Assembly (NCBI GenBank): GCA_023266955.1
Contig: JAHFOH010000034.1
Location: 1 to 11,126 of the forward strand
Source of the DNA: Nitrososphaerota archaeon
GTDB lineage: Archaea; Thermoproteota; Nitrososphaeria; Nitrososphaerales; JAHFOH01
Length of the DNA: 11,126 nucleotides
Direction of reading: 5' to 3'
Below, piece by piece: positions 1 through 7,041 of this stretch. Position numbers and translations under genes: made by a program. The notes beneath the pieces were generated by a model. That model ran no database searches, was not told the origin of the DNA, and was given only the letters and a program-made list of their open reading frames with translations. The stretch's first letter is position 1, and each line of letters starts with the position of its first letter.

Positions 1-60
1 GTAATGCACCTTTGCACCCGGAAGAACAAAGCCTCTGCCTAGAACTACAGGTAAATCCAT
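1..60 (-). CDS. Possible N-terminal fragment of an unrecognised protein, runs off the left edge
   Basis: An ATG on the minus strand at 60 opens a frame that stays open to the window edge and gives 20 residues, MDLPVVLGRGFVLPGAKVHY. The alternation of hydrophobic and Gly/Pro residues looks like real protein. The plus-strand reading of the same DNA reaches a stop near 111 and looks less protein-like. The frame is open upstream to a stop near 129, so a TTG at 111 is an alternative start, but the extra residues would be Ser-rich and unlikely. No ribosome binding site is evident. If real, it is transcribed divergently from gcvH. I do not recognise the family, and 20 residues are too few to assign one. 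Confidence 0.35.
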   Translation of the reverse strand, partial: MDLPVVLGRGFVLPGAKVHY

Positions 61-210
61 TGAAGAACTGCTTGGAGAAGACCGAGTATCTCGGGAAAGG
101 CTAGAAGTCAAGACTATTCTTCTAAGTTAATTCTGATAGCAATCTAGATCCCTAAATATCGATTTACAATTTACAATGCTTAGCCGTCGCATTCTCAGCA
201 GGTAAACAAA

Positions 211-222
211 GAATTATTATCT
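211..222 (+). promoter_or_regulatory. Putative TATA box for gcvH (leaderless transcript)
   Basis: The AT-rich run GAATTATTATCT is centred about 26 bases before the ATG at 243, the usual archaeal TATA-to-start-site distance. No Shine-Dalgarno motif lies in front of the ATG. Together these suggest a transcript starting at or next to the start codon. A tandem heptamer TTACAAT (164-170 and 171-177) lies further upstream and has no assigned role. Confidence 0.45.
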
Positions 223-242
223 TATTCAGCGTCAAGCCGCCT

Positions 243-659
243 ATGCGGATCGACGGATATGAAATTCCTGACGACCTTCTTTACACGAGGGAGCACGAAT
301 GGGTGAAGAAACTCGCGGAGAACAGAGTTCTAGTGGGTGTAACTGATTACGCTGCCAAAACTTTGAGCGATGTTGTCTACGTTTCCCTCCCTCAGGTTGG
401 CGGAGAGGTAAAGCAGATGGGTGTTATGGCATCAATGGAATCTATCAAAGCAGTTTCAGATGTGTACTCACCCGTTTCCGGGAAGTTGCTGAAAGTGAAC
501 GAAGAGCTATCAATGAAGCCTGAGTTAGTCAATCAGTCACCATACGGCGAGGGCTGGCTAATCGAGGTATCAGCTAGGGACTTTGATGCTGAATCAAAGA
601 ATCTTCTCAGCCCCGAAGAATACGTGTCCTTTCTGAGAGAATTAATGACAAAGAAGTGA
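243..659 (+). CDS. gcvH: Glycine cleavage system H protein (lipoyl carrier)
   Basis: GcvH is the lipoylated shuttle of the glycine cleavage complex. It carries the aminomethyl group from the P protein to the T protein and is re-oxidised by the L protein, in the cytoplasm. The 138 residues match the usual family length. The N-terminal segment YTREHEWV (14-21) is typical, and the lipoyl-lysine motif MESIKAVSDVYSPVSG places the modified lysine at residue 69. The C-terminal stretch SPYGEGWLIEV is also typical. The ATG at 243 gives a normal N-terminus and follows a TATA-like box at leaderless distance. No gcvP, gcvT, gcvL or lipoate ligase gene is in the window, so this is a stand-alone H gene here. 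Some archaea use GcvH-like proteins as lipoyl donors or scaffolds, so a role outside glycine cleavage cannot be excluded. Confidence 0.96.
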   Translation: MRIDGYEIPDDLLYTREHEWVKKLAENRVLVGVTDYAAKTLSDVVYVSLPQVGGEVKQMGVMASMESIKAVSDVYSPVSGKLLKVNEELSMKPELVNQSPYGEGWLIEVSARDFDAESKNLLSPEEYVSFLRELMTKK

Positions 660-684
660 ATTATCCGGCTCCTTGCACGTGAAC

Positions 685-692
685 CTTTTTAA
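685..692 (+). promoter_or_regulatory. Putative TATA box for aglB
   Basis: CTTTTTAA sits between the gcvH stop and the aglB start. A start site about 25 bases downstream would give a leader of roughly 14 bases that still contains the GGAG at 722-725. This suggests that aglB has its own promoter and is not simply read through from gcvH. Confidence 0.4.
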
Positions 693-728
693 CATCTGAA
701 ACTTACAGTAATTCTAAAGCTGGAGCAC

Positions 729-2936
729 TTGAAATTTCGAGGGATAGAAATCAGCAGAGCAGCGCTTTCAAGATTTCTTAGACGCCCTACTCTTGAAAGA
801 AGATCAGCAATGCTCGGTCTATCACTCGTTGCAATCTTCTCAGTTGCGATGATGATGCGTGTCTTTCCAGCCAAATATGGTTTCTACCTGAATGAGTTTG
901 ACCCGTACTTCGATTATAGAGGCGCAAGTTTCATTGTTGATCACTTTAACCAGCGGGGTATACCAGGATTGTTTGACTACTTTTCATGGGTTGATAAGGG
1001 TGGTTGGTATCCGGAGGGAAGGAACGTTGCCGCCACTTCTCAGGTTGGCTTACATTACGCTGGAGCTGTGCTCTACCTGTTATTCACAAAACTATTCGCC
1101 GTAAATCTGAGTCTTTACGACTTCCTTGTGCTCTTCCCGGTCTTCGTTGGAGCGTTAACTACTTTACTTCTCTTTCTGTTAGTGAAGAAGATAGGAGGCA
1201 CAACCGCGGGTATCTTTGCTTCCCTTCTCTTCGCGGTTTCCCCCCCCATCATACAGAGAGGCAGTCTTGGTTGGTACAAGTCCGAGCCTCTAGCCTTCCT
1301 CCTTGGTACGTTGGCCGGCTACTTTTTCCTATCGATCTATGATGAAAAGACATCTAATTTCGGAACCGTCTGGCGAGCGGCAATAACCGGCTTCCTCTTG
1401 GGATATGCTAACACATCGTGGGGAGGAGCATACTTCTTTACAGTAATCTTCGCAGGAGTGCTGCTGGTCACTCCTTTCCTTGATGTTGACCATAGGAAGA
1501 CTGTATATGCCGCAGGCGCCCTTGTACCCTCAACCCTAATCTTCAGTGCGTTTCTCCCGCGACCTGGAATCGCGGTATTCACAAATCCCGCAGGCGTAGT
1601 TCTTCTTGCGAGTCTGGTCTTTGTTTTGTCCTCGTATTTGGTAAGAAGATGGACTGAACCGAGAAACTACATCCGAACTTTGGGGAAACTTCTGGTTGGA
1701 CTAGCTCTACTTGGCCTCGCCTCCTTTAGCTTCGGCTTGGTGAGTGGTTTAAGCGGAAGATATCTGACAGCCATCTATCCGTTTCAGAGAACCACTAGTC
1801 CTCTGGTTGAATCAGTCGCAGAGCACTTTGTTCCTACCGGAAGCGACTACTTTGCTTCTTTCGTTGTAATGATATTCCTATCTGCTTTCGGCGCAATCAT
1901 GCTCATCAGGAAGAGAACCATACATTCGGTCTTCGCTCTACTAGCTGGAATAGGTGGAATCTACATAGCATCATCGTTCTCCAGACTTCTAGTCTACGCA
2001 TCCTTCGCATTCCTCATCCTAGGCGCTGTAGGTTTTGTCGAATTGTCATCAACTCTTATGAGGTCTTCCCCCGTTCTCCCAGGTAAGAAAAGGCCGCGAG
2101 GTTTTCAAACCAAGACCGAGGTAAAGGTCCTTTACTCGTTCGCAATGATAGGGCTCTTAGCTGTTCCAGCAATATATCCTCCAGCTACTAATTGGATTGA
2201 AACTGCCAACTTCCCCGTGAGCTTGGCAAACTCAGGAGTGGGCTTCCGAAGTGAGATATCAGATTGGAGGGAGACCTTAAGCTGGATTAGAGAGAACACA
2301 CCCGCTTACCAGCCCGATGGCAAGCCCACCGTAATTATGGCATGGTGGGACTATGGATACTGGATCACTGTGATGGGGAATCGAACTACTCTAGATGATA
2401 ATGCGACTTTTAATGGGACACGTATCGCTTTGATTGCAAGAGCATTCATGTCAAACGAGACTCAGGCTCTGAAAATCATTCATGATCTAAAAGCAGATTA
2501 CGTGGTCGTTTTCATGGCAGCACTGAAGTTTGAGCAACAGGGGCAAACTCTCTATTTTCTACAGGATCCGAGATCTGGCAGCGTCCTAGGGGGAGATGAA
2601 AGCAAAAAGCAGTGGTTCATTAGAATAGCTGAGCTAGATATCTCAAAGTTCCTGTATCCAGATGAATTCACTCCCAGACAAAACTTTTGGGATAACACGC
2701 TTGTAGGAAAGATGTTCCCACTCAGCCCAATAGGCTTCCTCAATACTCAGGGACAGTTAACACAGCAGTACGATCGAGGATCTGTAGGCGTCTATTCACT
2801 TCAGATTAAATATCCTAAAGACGGTGCTGGTCCATTGAAGCTGGCCTTCGCCTCATCGAGCCTTGACAAGCCGGTGAGTCTTGGTGGGGGCGCCAGCGTT
2901 GTCACAGCCGTTTTGGTGTACCAGCTCGTAAAGTAG
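729..2936 (+). CDS. aglB: Archaeal dolichyl-phosphooligosaccharide--protein oligosaccharyltransferase (AglB/Stt3)
   Basis: AglB is the single-subunit membrane enzyme that moves a lipid-linked glycan onto Asn in N-X-S/T sequons on the outer face of the membrane. The 735 residues start with a short basic N-terminus and a first membrane helix at about 28-47. The first acidic catalytic motif follows in the loop EFDPYFDYR (Asp58 region), then GGWYPEGRNV (91-100) and GWYKSEPLAF (181-190), the second metal-binding loop. About a dozen hydrophobic segments reach to residue 440 or so, with an SVAE motif (362-365) in the external loop corresponding to the TIxE region. The soluble C-terminal domain carries WWDYGYW (539-545), the family signature for sequon recognition, followed by TTLDDNATFNGT. 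A clear DK/MI motif was not identified. The start is TTG at 729, preceded by GGAG only three bases away; the ATG at 810 is a poorer alternative because it removes the basic N-terminus. A run of eight C lies at 1240-1247 inside the gene. Confidence 0.96.
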   Translation: MKFRGIEISRAALSRFLRRPTLERRSAMLGLSLVAIFSVAMMMRVFPAKYGFYLNEFDPYFDYRGASFIVDHFNQRGIPGLFDYFSWVDKGGWYPEGRNVAATSQVGLHYAGAVLYLLFTKLFAVNLSLYDFLVLFPVFVGALTTLLLFLLVKKIGGTTAGIFASLLFAVSPPIIQRGSLGWYKSEPLAFLLGTLAGYFFLSIYDEKTSNFGTVWRAAITGFLLGYANTSWGGAYFFTVIFAGVLLVTPFLDVDHRKTVYAAGALVPSTLIFSAFLPRPGIAVFTNPAGVVLLASLVFVLSSYLVRRWTEPRNYIRTLGKLLVGLALLGLASFSFGLVSGLSGRYLTAIYPFQRTTSPLVESVAEHFVPTGSDYFASFVVMIFLSAFGAIMLIRKRTIHSVFALLAGIGGIYIASSFSRLLVYASFAFLILGAVGFVELSSTLMRSSPVLPGKKRPRGFQTKTEVKVLYSFAMIGLLAVPAIYPPATNWIETANFPVSLANSGVGFRSEISDWRETLSWIRENTPAYQPDGKPTVIMAWWDYGYWITVMGNRTTLDDNATFNGTRIALIARAFMSNETQALKIIHDLKADYVVVFMAALKFEQQGQTLYFLQDPRSGSVLGGDESKKQWFIRIAELDISKFLYPDEFTPRQNFWDNTLVGKMFPLSPIGFLNTQGQLTQQYDRGSVGVYSLQIKYPKDGAGPLKLAFASSSLDKPVSLGGGASVVTAVLVYQLVK

Positions 2937-2955
2937 CTGTCTACCCGCTATTTTC

Positions 2956-3126
2956 CTACTGTGACTTATCGTGCACGTATCTTGCAGCAAGTCTGTATCT
3001 AATGTACTTGTCATCAGGGCTGAATTTCGGTGGATGAGGGGAAACAGTTTGAGTCCCGCATTTTGGACACTGCTTCTGAAGCGTGTAGTTTCCGTCGACG
3101 GGACAACGTCTCAAAAGTTTATTCAA
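2956..3126 (-). CDS. nop10: Nop10, H/ACA ribonucleoprotein subunit
   Basis: Nop10 is a small core protein of the H/ACA RNP that guides pseudouridylation of rRNA; it binds Cbf5 and helps place the guide RNA. The 56-residue frame gives LLRRCPVDGNYTL, then CPKCG, then PHPPKFSPDDKY, a clear match to the family in order and length. The archaeal zinc ribbon normally has four Cys (CPxCG and CPxCG). Here Cys8, Cys20 and Cys23 are present but the second ligand position is Asp11. The C-terminal FSPDDKY resembles eukaryotic Nop10 more than the common archaeal FSPEDPY (from memory). The start is a TTG at 3126 that overlaps the last bases of aIF2-alpha by 8 nt, which implies translational coupling. The aIF2-alpha to nop10 order is conserved in archaea. 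It ends 19 bases from the convergent aglB stop. Confidence 0.95.
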   Translation of the reverse strand: MNKLLRRCPVDGNYTLQKQCPKCGTQTVSPHPPKFSPDDKYIRYRLAARYVHDKSQ

Positions 3127-3928
3127 CTGCTCGCCTAGTCGATTCTTCCCGCTTAAAGCCGAAGGATCCCTTACTATTTTCGACTATTCCACGAACTTTC
3201 TCAACAGCAGCCTCAAGAACTTTCTCAGCTTCTTTATAATTCTCAGCGGTCACGGCTACTCTATACCTCGGAGCCCCCACATAGGTAATCGTAACTGTCG
3301 CTGACGATCCCTTCACATTTTCGCCCGCTGATAGAGCTTCCTTAAGCACCTCAACCCCATTCGGTAGGGGACATGTCGATGAAATTATCCCCCTAACCTC
3401 CACTGTTGGAAGAGGAATCTTCTCCTTGGCTACACTCTCGATTACTGAGAGGTACTGTTCACCTAGAGTGAGTTTCTCCAGAGCCTTAGCGCCCTTTCGA
3501 GCTGCTTCCAGCAGTGCGTCATAGAGTGTTCCAAACTCCTGGGACATGGCTGTCTTGATTCTTTTCAGTTCGTCTTCGTTGATGCCTAACCTTGTTTTTA
3601 CTGCATCGAGCGCGGTCTCTGCTCTTTCCATCTTCTTCACTTCAATGAGTTTCTCCTTCCTTTCGTCCCCTGTAACCTGTCTTAGGGATAGGTCAACCTC
3701 TCGCCTCGCCTTGTTAGTTCGAATTACTTTTAGAACGACCTTCTGTCCGGGCTTAACATATCTTTCAATATGCCTTACCCAGCCCGTTGATATCTCGGAT
3801 ATGTGGAGGAAACCTCTTAGATCTGCATATTCTTCGAGCGTCACATACACTCCGTGAGAGGTTATTTCACGGGCTGTCGCGAGAACTAACTCGCCTTGTT
3901 CAGGTATCTCTCGCAGCTCAGTCTCCAT
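3119..3928 (-). CDS. aif2a: Translation initiation factor aIF2, alpha subunit
   Basis: This is the alpha subunit of the heterotrimeric factor that delivers initiator Met-tRNA to the small ribosomal subunit. The 269 residues are of typical length. An S1/OB-fold domain lies at about 10-86, with ELVLATAREITSHGVYV, the segment GFLHISEIS (39-47), and YVKPGQKVVLKVI. A helical middle domain follows (about 90-175), then the alpha/beta domain that contacts the gamma subunit (about 176-269, with TVEVRGIISSTCPLPNG and VTITYVGAPRYRVAVTA). The ATG at 3928 has GAGGT at 3944-3940 about 11 bases upstream and a TATA-like CTTAAAGG at 3985-3976. The gene runs directly into nop10. L44e and S27e, its usual upstream partners in archaea, are here on the opposite strand about 4 kb away. 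Confidence 0.97.
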   Translation of the reverse strand: METELREIPEQGELVLATAREITSHGVYVTLEEYADLRGFLHISEISTGWVRHIERYVKPGQKVVLKVIRTNKARREVDLSLRQVTGDERKEKLIEVKKMERAETALDAVKTRLGINEDELKRIKTAMSQEFGTLYDALLEAARKGAKALEKLTLGEQYLSVIESVAKEKIPLPTVEVRGIISSTCPLPNGVEVLKEALSAGENVKGSSATVTITYVGAPRYRVAVTAENYKEAEKVLEAAVEKVRGIVENSKGSFGFKREESTRRAVE

Positions 3929-3934
3929 AACGGC

Positions 3935-3992
3935 GTGAAACCTCTTTGCCTTGTTGCGAATCGGCCTCTACTTAGCCTTTAAGAGATTTCAC
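3935..3992 (-). promoter_or_regulatory. aIF2-alpha promoter and ribosome binding site within a 10-bp inverted repeat
   Basis: On the minus strand GTGAAATCTC (3992-3983) and GAGGTTTCAC (3944-3935) are complementary over ten positions, with one G-U pair in RNA. The first arm ends inside a TATA-like CTTAAAGG (3985-3976). The second arm contains the GAGGT Shine-Dalgarno sequence of aIF2-alpha. If transcription begins upstream (for example readthrough from the CBS gene), the hairpin would hide the ribosome binding site. If it begins about 25 bases after the TATA box, only the second arm is transcribed. The sequence match is seen directly; a regulatory role is inferred. Confidence 0.35.
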
Positions 3993-4085
3993 ATGTTGCC
4001 GTTAGAAAGAGTGCACACAAAAGTGGTATTGATAGTTAGTGTCGAGTATCTAGTCTATGGTAATGGCGATTAGAGCATCTAAAAT

Positions 4086-4532
4086 TCAGGCGTAAGGATA
4101 TCCGCCGTATTCTCCCGCTCGGATTATCGCCTTTTCGAATTCCTTCCAGAGACCCTCTTCGCTCAACTCCTTCGCCAAATCAGTGGTAGTCAACATTCCC
4201 ACCAACCTTCCTCCTTCAGTGACTGGGAGTCTCCTTATCTTATTTTGAACCATCTTCTGGGCGGCGTCACGTAAAGGAGCTTCGACATCAATGGTGATCA
4301 GGGGCCTTGACATGATGGTCAAGACCTTAGTTTTCGACGGGTCCTTTCCGCCCGCTAAGATTTTTCTGACCAAGTCCCTTTCCGTGACTATGCCAACAGG
4401 CTTTCCCTTGGCAACTACAACGAGACATCCCCTCCTCTTTCTCCTCATTGCCCTCGCGGCTTCCGACCCGTTCCTCATCTCATCTATCGTATCCACTCCA
4501 CGGGTCATGGCGTCACGGACTTTGATGACCAA
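4086..4532 (-). CDS. Two-CBS-domain protein
   Basis: The 148 residues consist of a tandem CBS pair and a short tail. The first CBS domain covers about 1-62 (KVRDAMTRGVDTI ... GKPVGIVTERDLVRKIL) and the second about 70-130 (VLTIMSRPLITID ... GGRLVGMLTTTDLAKEL). The pattern GIVTERDL / GMLTTTDL is the classical CBS strand-helix end with the Asp that often contacts the ribose of bound adenine nucleotides. CBS pairs bind AMP, ATP, SAM or similar ligands and act as energy or metabolite sensors; there is no attached catalytic domain, so the partner is unknown. The start is a TTG at 4532; the next in-frame ATG, at residue 9, would cut the first domain. A CTTTAAAC box at 4568-4561 fits a leaderless or near-leaderless transcript. 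aIF2-alpha follows on the same strand after 157 bases. Confidence 0.9.
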   Translation of the reverse strand: MVIKVRDAMTRGVDTIDEMRNGSEAARAMRRKRRGCLVVVAKGKPVGIVTERDLVRKILAGGKDPSKTKVLTIMSRPLITIDVEAPLRDAAQKMVQNKIRRLPVTEGGRLVGMLTTTDLAKELSEEGLWKEFEKAIIRAGEYGGYPYA

Positions 4533-4560
4533 AGTATTGGGATCGAATAATTTTATCTGC

Positions 4561-4568
4561 GTTTAAAG
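4561..4568 (-). promoter_or_regulatory. Putative TATA box for the CBS-domain gene
   Basis: CTTTAAAC on the minus strand lies about 30 bases before the TTG start at 4532, which predicts a transcript starting at or within a few bases of the start codon. No Shine-Dalgarno motif is seen, which agrees with leaderless translation. Confidence 0.4.
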
Positions 4569-4589
4569 ACCTTTTTACAAGATTAGCTC

Positions 4590-4649
4590 ACCAATATGCT
4601 GAGTGTTGGTACTCAGTGATCTGATCTGGATTTTTGGGCTTAGTCTAAG
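4590..4649. repeat. Cluster of short inverted repeats in the divergent CBS/priL spacer
   Basis: The spacer contains CTGAGT-GTTGGT-ACTCAG (4599-4616, perfect 6-bp arms with a 6-base loop). An overlapping alternative pairing joins ACCAA (4590-4594) with TTGGT (4606-4610). A further near-palindrome, CTTAG-T-CTAAG, lies at 4639-4649. The first two structures exclude each other. They could be operators for the divergent promoters, a small RNA, or chance. No tRNA, C/D box pair or other known RNA pattern was recognised in the spacer. Confidence 0.3.
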
Positions 4650-4714
4650 ACACTTTGGGACGGCACGGCTTCAATGAACAACCGTAGACCGTGAGTACGT
4701 TATCCAACACGTAA

Positions 4715-4727
4715 TGAAATAAGTAAA
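4715..4727 (+). promoter_or_regulatory. Putative TATA region for the priL-priS-gins-rpl44e-rps27e cluster
   Basis: The AT-rich GAAATAAGTAAAC is centred about 42 bases before the priL ATG at 4763. That predicts a start site near 4746 and a leader of roughly 17 bases. No strong Shine-Dalgarno motif is visible in that leader. Confidence 0.3.
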
Positions 4728-4762
4728 CCTCAATAGCTAGAACCTAGGCTGTTGCTGACTTG

Positions 4763-5815
4763 ATGGCTTCGGAGCTAGGGCTATATGACCTTGCCAAATA
4801 CCCCTTTCTTCCTGAGGCAGGAGAATACGTTAGAAGCCATGGCCTAAGCGTGGGGGCCCTAGCTCAGCCTGACTATCACGCCATCCTCGAGAGAGCTACC
4901 CAGAGGGTGATGGAAGCTGCAAGGGGAAAGGATCCCTCTGAAGAGGTGGATGAGAAGGACATCCTGTCCTTCGCCGTCTCTATCCTACTCGTAAAGGCAA
5001 CGAAGCTTGATCACCTTCTCTCAAGGTTCGCTCTTACAGAAGCGATTAGAGTTGAGAAGCTACTCAGTAAGGAGAAGCCTTGGATGATCGAGCGGATAGT
5101 CGAGGCTTCCACAAGCATCGATGTCAGTCAAGCAAATCTGGAACTAGCGGGAAGACCACTGGAATTCAAGGTGCCTGTGAGCGAGTATCTGAAGAGGGCT
5201 CCAAAATTCTCCTCTGACAAATGGCGGCTGCTAAATCAAATAGTTGATGGAGGTTACGTATTCTTGACTAGGCCCGACCTCATCCGTCTATTCAGGGAGG
5301 AGATAAGCAAAACCATCTACGCTAGAGCCAAATCGGTTTCCGTACCTAAGCTTCCAGATGCTCTCGAGAAGATCGTGAATGAGATAGTTGAGGCCACACC
5401 TACACCCAAGCGTTTGGAATACGAAAGGGGGAGAAAGCCGGAGGATTATCCTCCATGTATTGTCCATCTGCTTGAATCTCAATCCAAGAGTGAAAATATT
5501 CCTCACTTCGGTCGATTCTTCATGGCCACGTACCTGCTCAATGTCGGTAAGACTGTTGACGAGGTGGTGGAGATGCATAAGACGGTACCTGACTTCGATG
5601 AGAGGGTGGCTAGGTATCAGGTGGAACATATAGCTGGATTAAGAGGTGGACGGACGAAGTATAAAGTGCCCACTTGCAGGACAGTCATCTCCCATGGAAT
5701 GTGCTACAAGCATCCTATCTACTGCTATAATATTAGAAGCCCGCTCCAGTATCCCAGCAAGTACAGTGCAAAACTTCTACGTGGAAAGCGGAAGGAGAAA
5801 GCTGGGAAAGAGTAG
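4763..5815 (+). CDS. priL: DNA primase large subunit PriL
   Basis: PriL is the regulatory subunit of the archaeal/eukaryotic-type primase. It supports primer initiation and hands the primer over, and it works with PriS, encoded just downstream. Numbering from the ATG at 4763 (350 residues), the N-terminal two thirds are helical (for example DILSFAVSILLVKATKLDHL). The C-terminal domain carries the four Cys expected for the 4Fe-4S cluster: Cys232 (PPCIVHLL), Cys305 (VPTC), Cys314 (HGMC) and Cys321 (IYC), in the usual order with Pro and His neighbours. PHFGRFFMATYLLNVG is typical of this domain. A TTG lies directly before the ATG; ATG was chosen. The basic tail RGKRKEKAGKE is unremarkable. The gap to priS is 61 bases, with a TTAAAAG at about 5831-5837 that might serve as an internal promoter. 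Confidence 0.95.
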   Translation: MASELGLYDLAKYPFLPEAGEYVRSHGLSVGALAQPDYHAILERATQRVMEAARGKDPSEEVDEKDILSFAVSILLVKATKLDHLLSRFALTEAIRVEKLLSKEKPWMIERIVEASTSIDVSQANLELAGRPLEFKVPVSEYLKRAPKFSSDKWRLLNQIVDGGYVFLTRPDLIRLFREEISKTIYARAKSVSVPKLPDALEKIVNEIVEATPTPKRLEYERGRKPEDYPPCIVHLLESQSKSENIPHFGRFFMATYLLNVGKTVDEVVEMHKTVPDFDERVARYQVEHIAGLRGGRTKYKVPTCRTVISHGMCYKHPIYCYNIRSPLQYPSKYSAKLLRGKRKEKAGKE

Positions 5816-5876
5816 CACCCCTTCTCAAAGTTAAAAGAGCCCTAGAAGCAAATACTGGTAGAGGAAGCTCCAGAGC

Positions 5877-7040
5877 GTGGACGAACCGACCCTCTCCAGC
5901 ATGAAGAGGATTTTCAGGGAATTCTACTTCAAGAATGCAGAGAAGGTTGAGATCCCTAGCCGTTTTGATAGGCGAGAGTTCGGCTACACGCCCTTTGAAG
6001 GCGGGATGATCAGACATCTGGCGTTCAAGGAGGCGGGTGAAATCAAGGCCCTTTTGGTGAGGGAGGTGCCTCGCTCAGCATTCTACTCCGTCTCATACTA
6101 TCTTGAGCCTTCATTTCAGATGATGGAGAAGGGTTGGATAGGAGGGGATTTGGCTTTTGACATCGATGCCGATGACCTCGGTCTTCCATGTAAAATGGAG
6201 CATGACATATGGGCCTGCGTAAATTGTGGTCTTAGAGAAATCGGAATCAAACCTGAAAAGTGTCCCAGATGCGGGGAATCAAAAATTGACGAACAGAATT
6301 GGTCTTGTAGAAAGTGTGTGGGAGGAGCTAAGGAGGAGACAATCAAGCTTCTGGACATCCTTATGCAGGATTTTGGTTTGATGAAAAAGGAGATTCGAGT
6401 ATACTTTTCAGGCTCCATGGGTTTTCATGTGGCTGTTGAGAGTAAGATGTTTGAGGAGATAGATCAGATGGGAAGAAATGAAATCGCCGATTATGTGGCA
6501 GGATTAGGCCTCACCCCGGCACTCCTCGGAATCTATCCTCAGTCGAATTTCGAGGAACTGTATAGGAAACTACCAACAGTAGGCGAGGGAGGTTGGAGAA
6601 GAAGGATAGCGCAATACTTCAACAAGGAGGAAGTGGAGGGCTATGATGGAGTTGAAAAGAATGGTAGGGAGAAGATTGCCTACATTTACAAAACACTAGG
6701 CTATTCGAAGTTCAAGAAGATGCTTGAGGACGCGTCACGGAAGATCGGGGTTGCAATAGACACAAGCGTGACAACCGACGTTCACCGTATCTTTCGGCTC
6801 CCAGAAACCCTCCATGGAGAAACTGGTTTCTTAAAGAGGAGGTGTGATGATCTATTCCGCTTTGACGCATTCAACGACGCAGTTGCATTGGGAGATGAAC
6901 CGATTGAAATTTTCGTTGATATTTCACCGCGCTTCACGATACGTGGTCAGAGTTTCGGACCCTATAGGAGCGAGCGGCTTAAGCTGCCGACAATGGCCGC
7001 CGTCTATCTAATAGGAAGAGGAGTGGCTAAGGTGCCGTAG
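5877..7040 (+). CDS. priS: DNA primase catalytic small subunit PriS
   Basis: PriS is the polymerase subunit that synthesises primers. The 387 residues contain the metal-binding Asp pair in FDIDADD (Asp95, Asp97), the nucleotide-binding segment SGSMGFHVAV (178-187, His184), and TSVTTDVHRIFRLPETLHG (296-314), whose Asp301 and Arg residues match the third catalytic motif. Between the Asp pair and the SGSMGFH motif lies an enlarged Cys-rich region. It contains Cys105, His109, Cys114, Cys117, Cys129, Cys132, Cys144 and Cys147, as three CxxC pairs plus a C-x3-H, more than the single zinc knuckle usual for the family. The chosen start is GTG at 5877, with GAGG about a dozen bases upstream; the ATG at 5901 is an alternative that would remove only 8 residues. 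The stop is one base before the GINS start, indicating coupling. Confidence 0.96.
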   Translation: MDEPTLSSMKRIFREFYFKNAEKVEIPSRFDRREFGYTPFEGGMIRHLAFKEAGEIKALLVREVPRSAFYSVSYYLEPSFQMMEKGWIGGDLAFDIDADDLGLPCKMEHDIWACVNCGLREIGIKPEKCPRCGESKIDEQNWSCRKCVGGAKEETIKLLDILMQDFGLMKKEIRVYFSGSMGFHVAVESKMFEEIDQMGRNEIADYVAGLGLTPALLGIYPQSNFEELYRKLPTVGEGGWRRRIAQYFNKEEVEGYDGVEKNGREKIAYIYKTLGYSKFKKMLEDASRKIGVAIDTSVTTDVHRIFRLPETLHGETGFLKRRCDDLFRFDAFNDAVALGDEPIEIFVDISPRFTIRGQSFGPYRSERLKLPTMAAVYLIGRGVAKVP

Positions 7041-7041
7041 T

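Noticed and set aside
1004..1342. A 112-residue plus-strand frame within aglB
   Set aside because: aglB is intact with all its motifs through this region, so no frameshift or second gene is needed.
3546..3857. A 103-residue plus-strand frame inside aIF2-alpha
   Set aside because: It is antisense to a clear aIF2-alpha gene, and its Ser/Leu/Thr-rich product has no recognisable features.
4533..4762. tRNA or C/D box RNA in the divergent spacer
   Set aside because: No T-loop sequence, cloverleaf pairing or matched C and D boxes could be found; only short hairpins are present.
6116..6418. A 100-residue minus-strand frame inside priS
   Set aside because: It is antisense to the catalytic and zinc-binding region of priS; its His/Cys content merely mirrors those codons.
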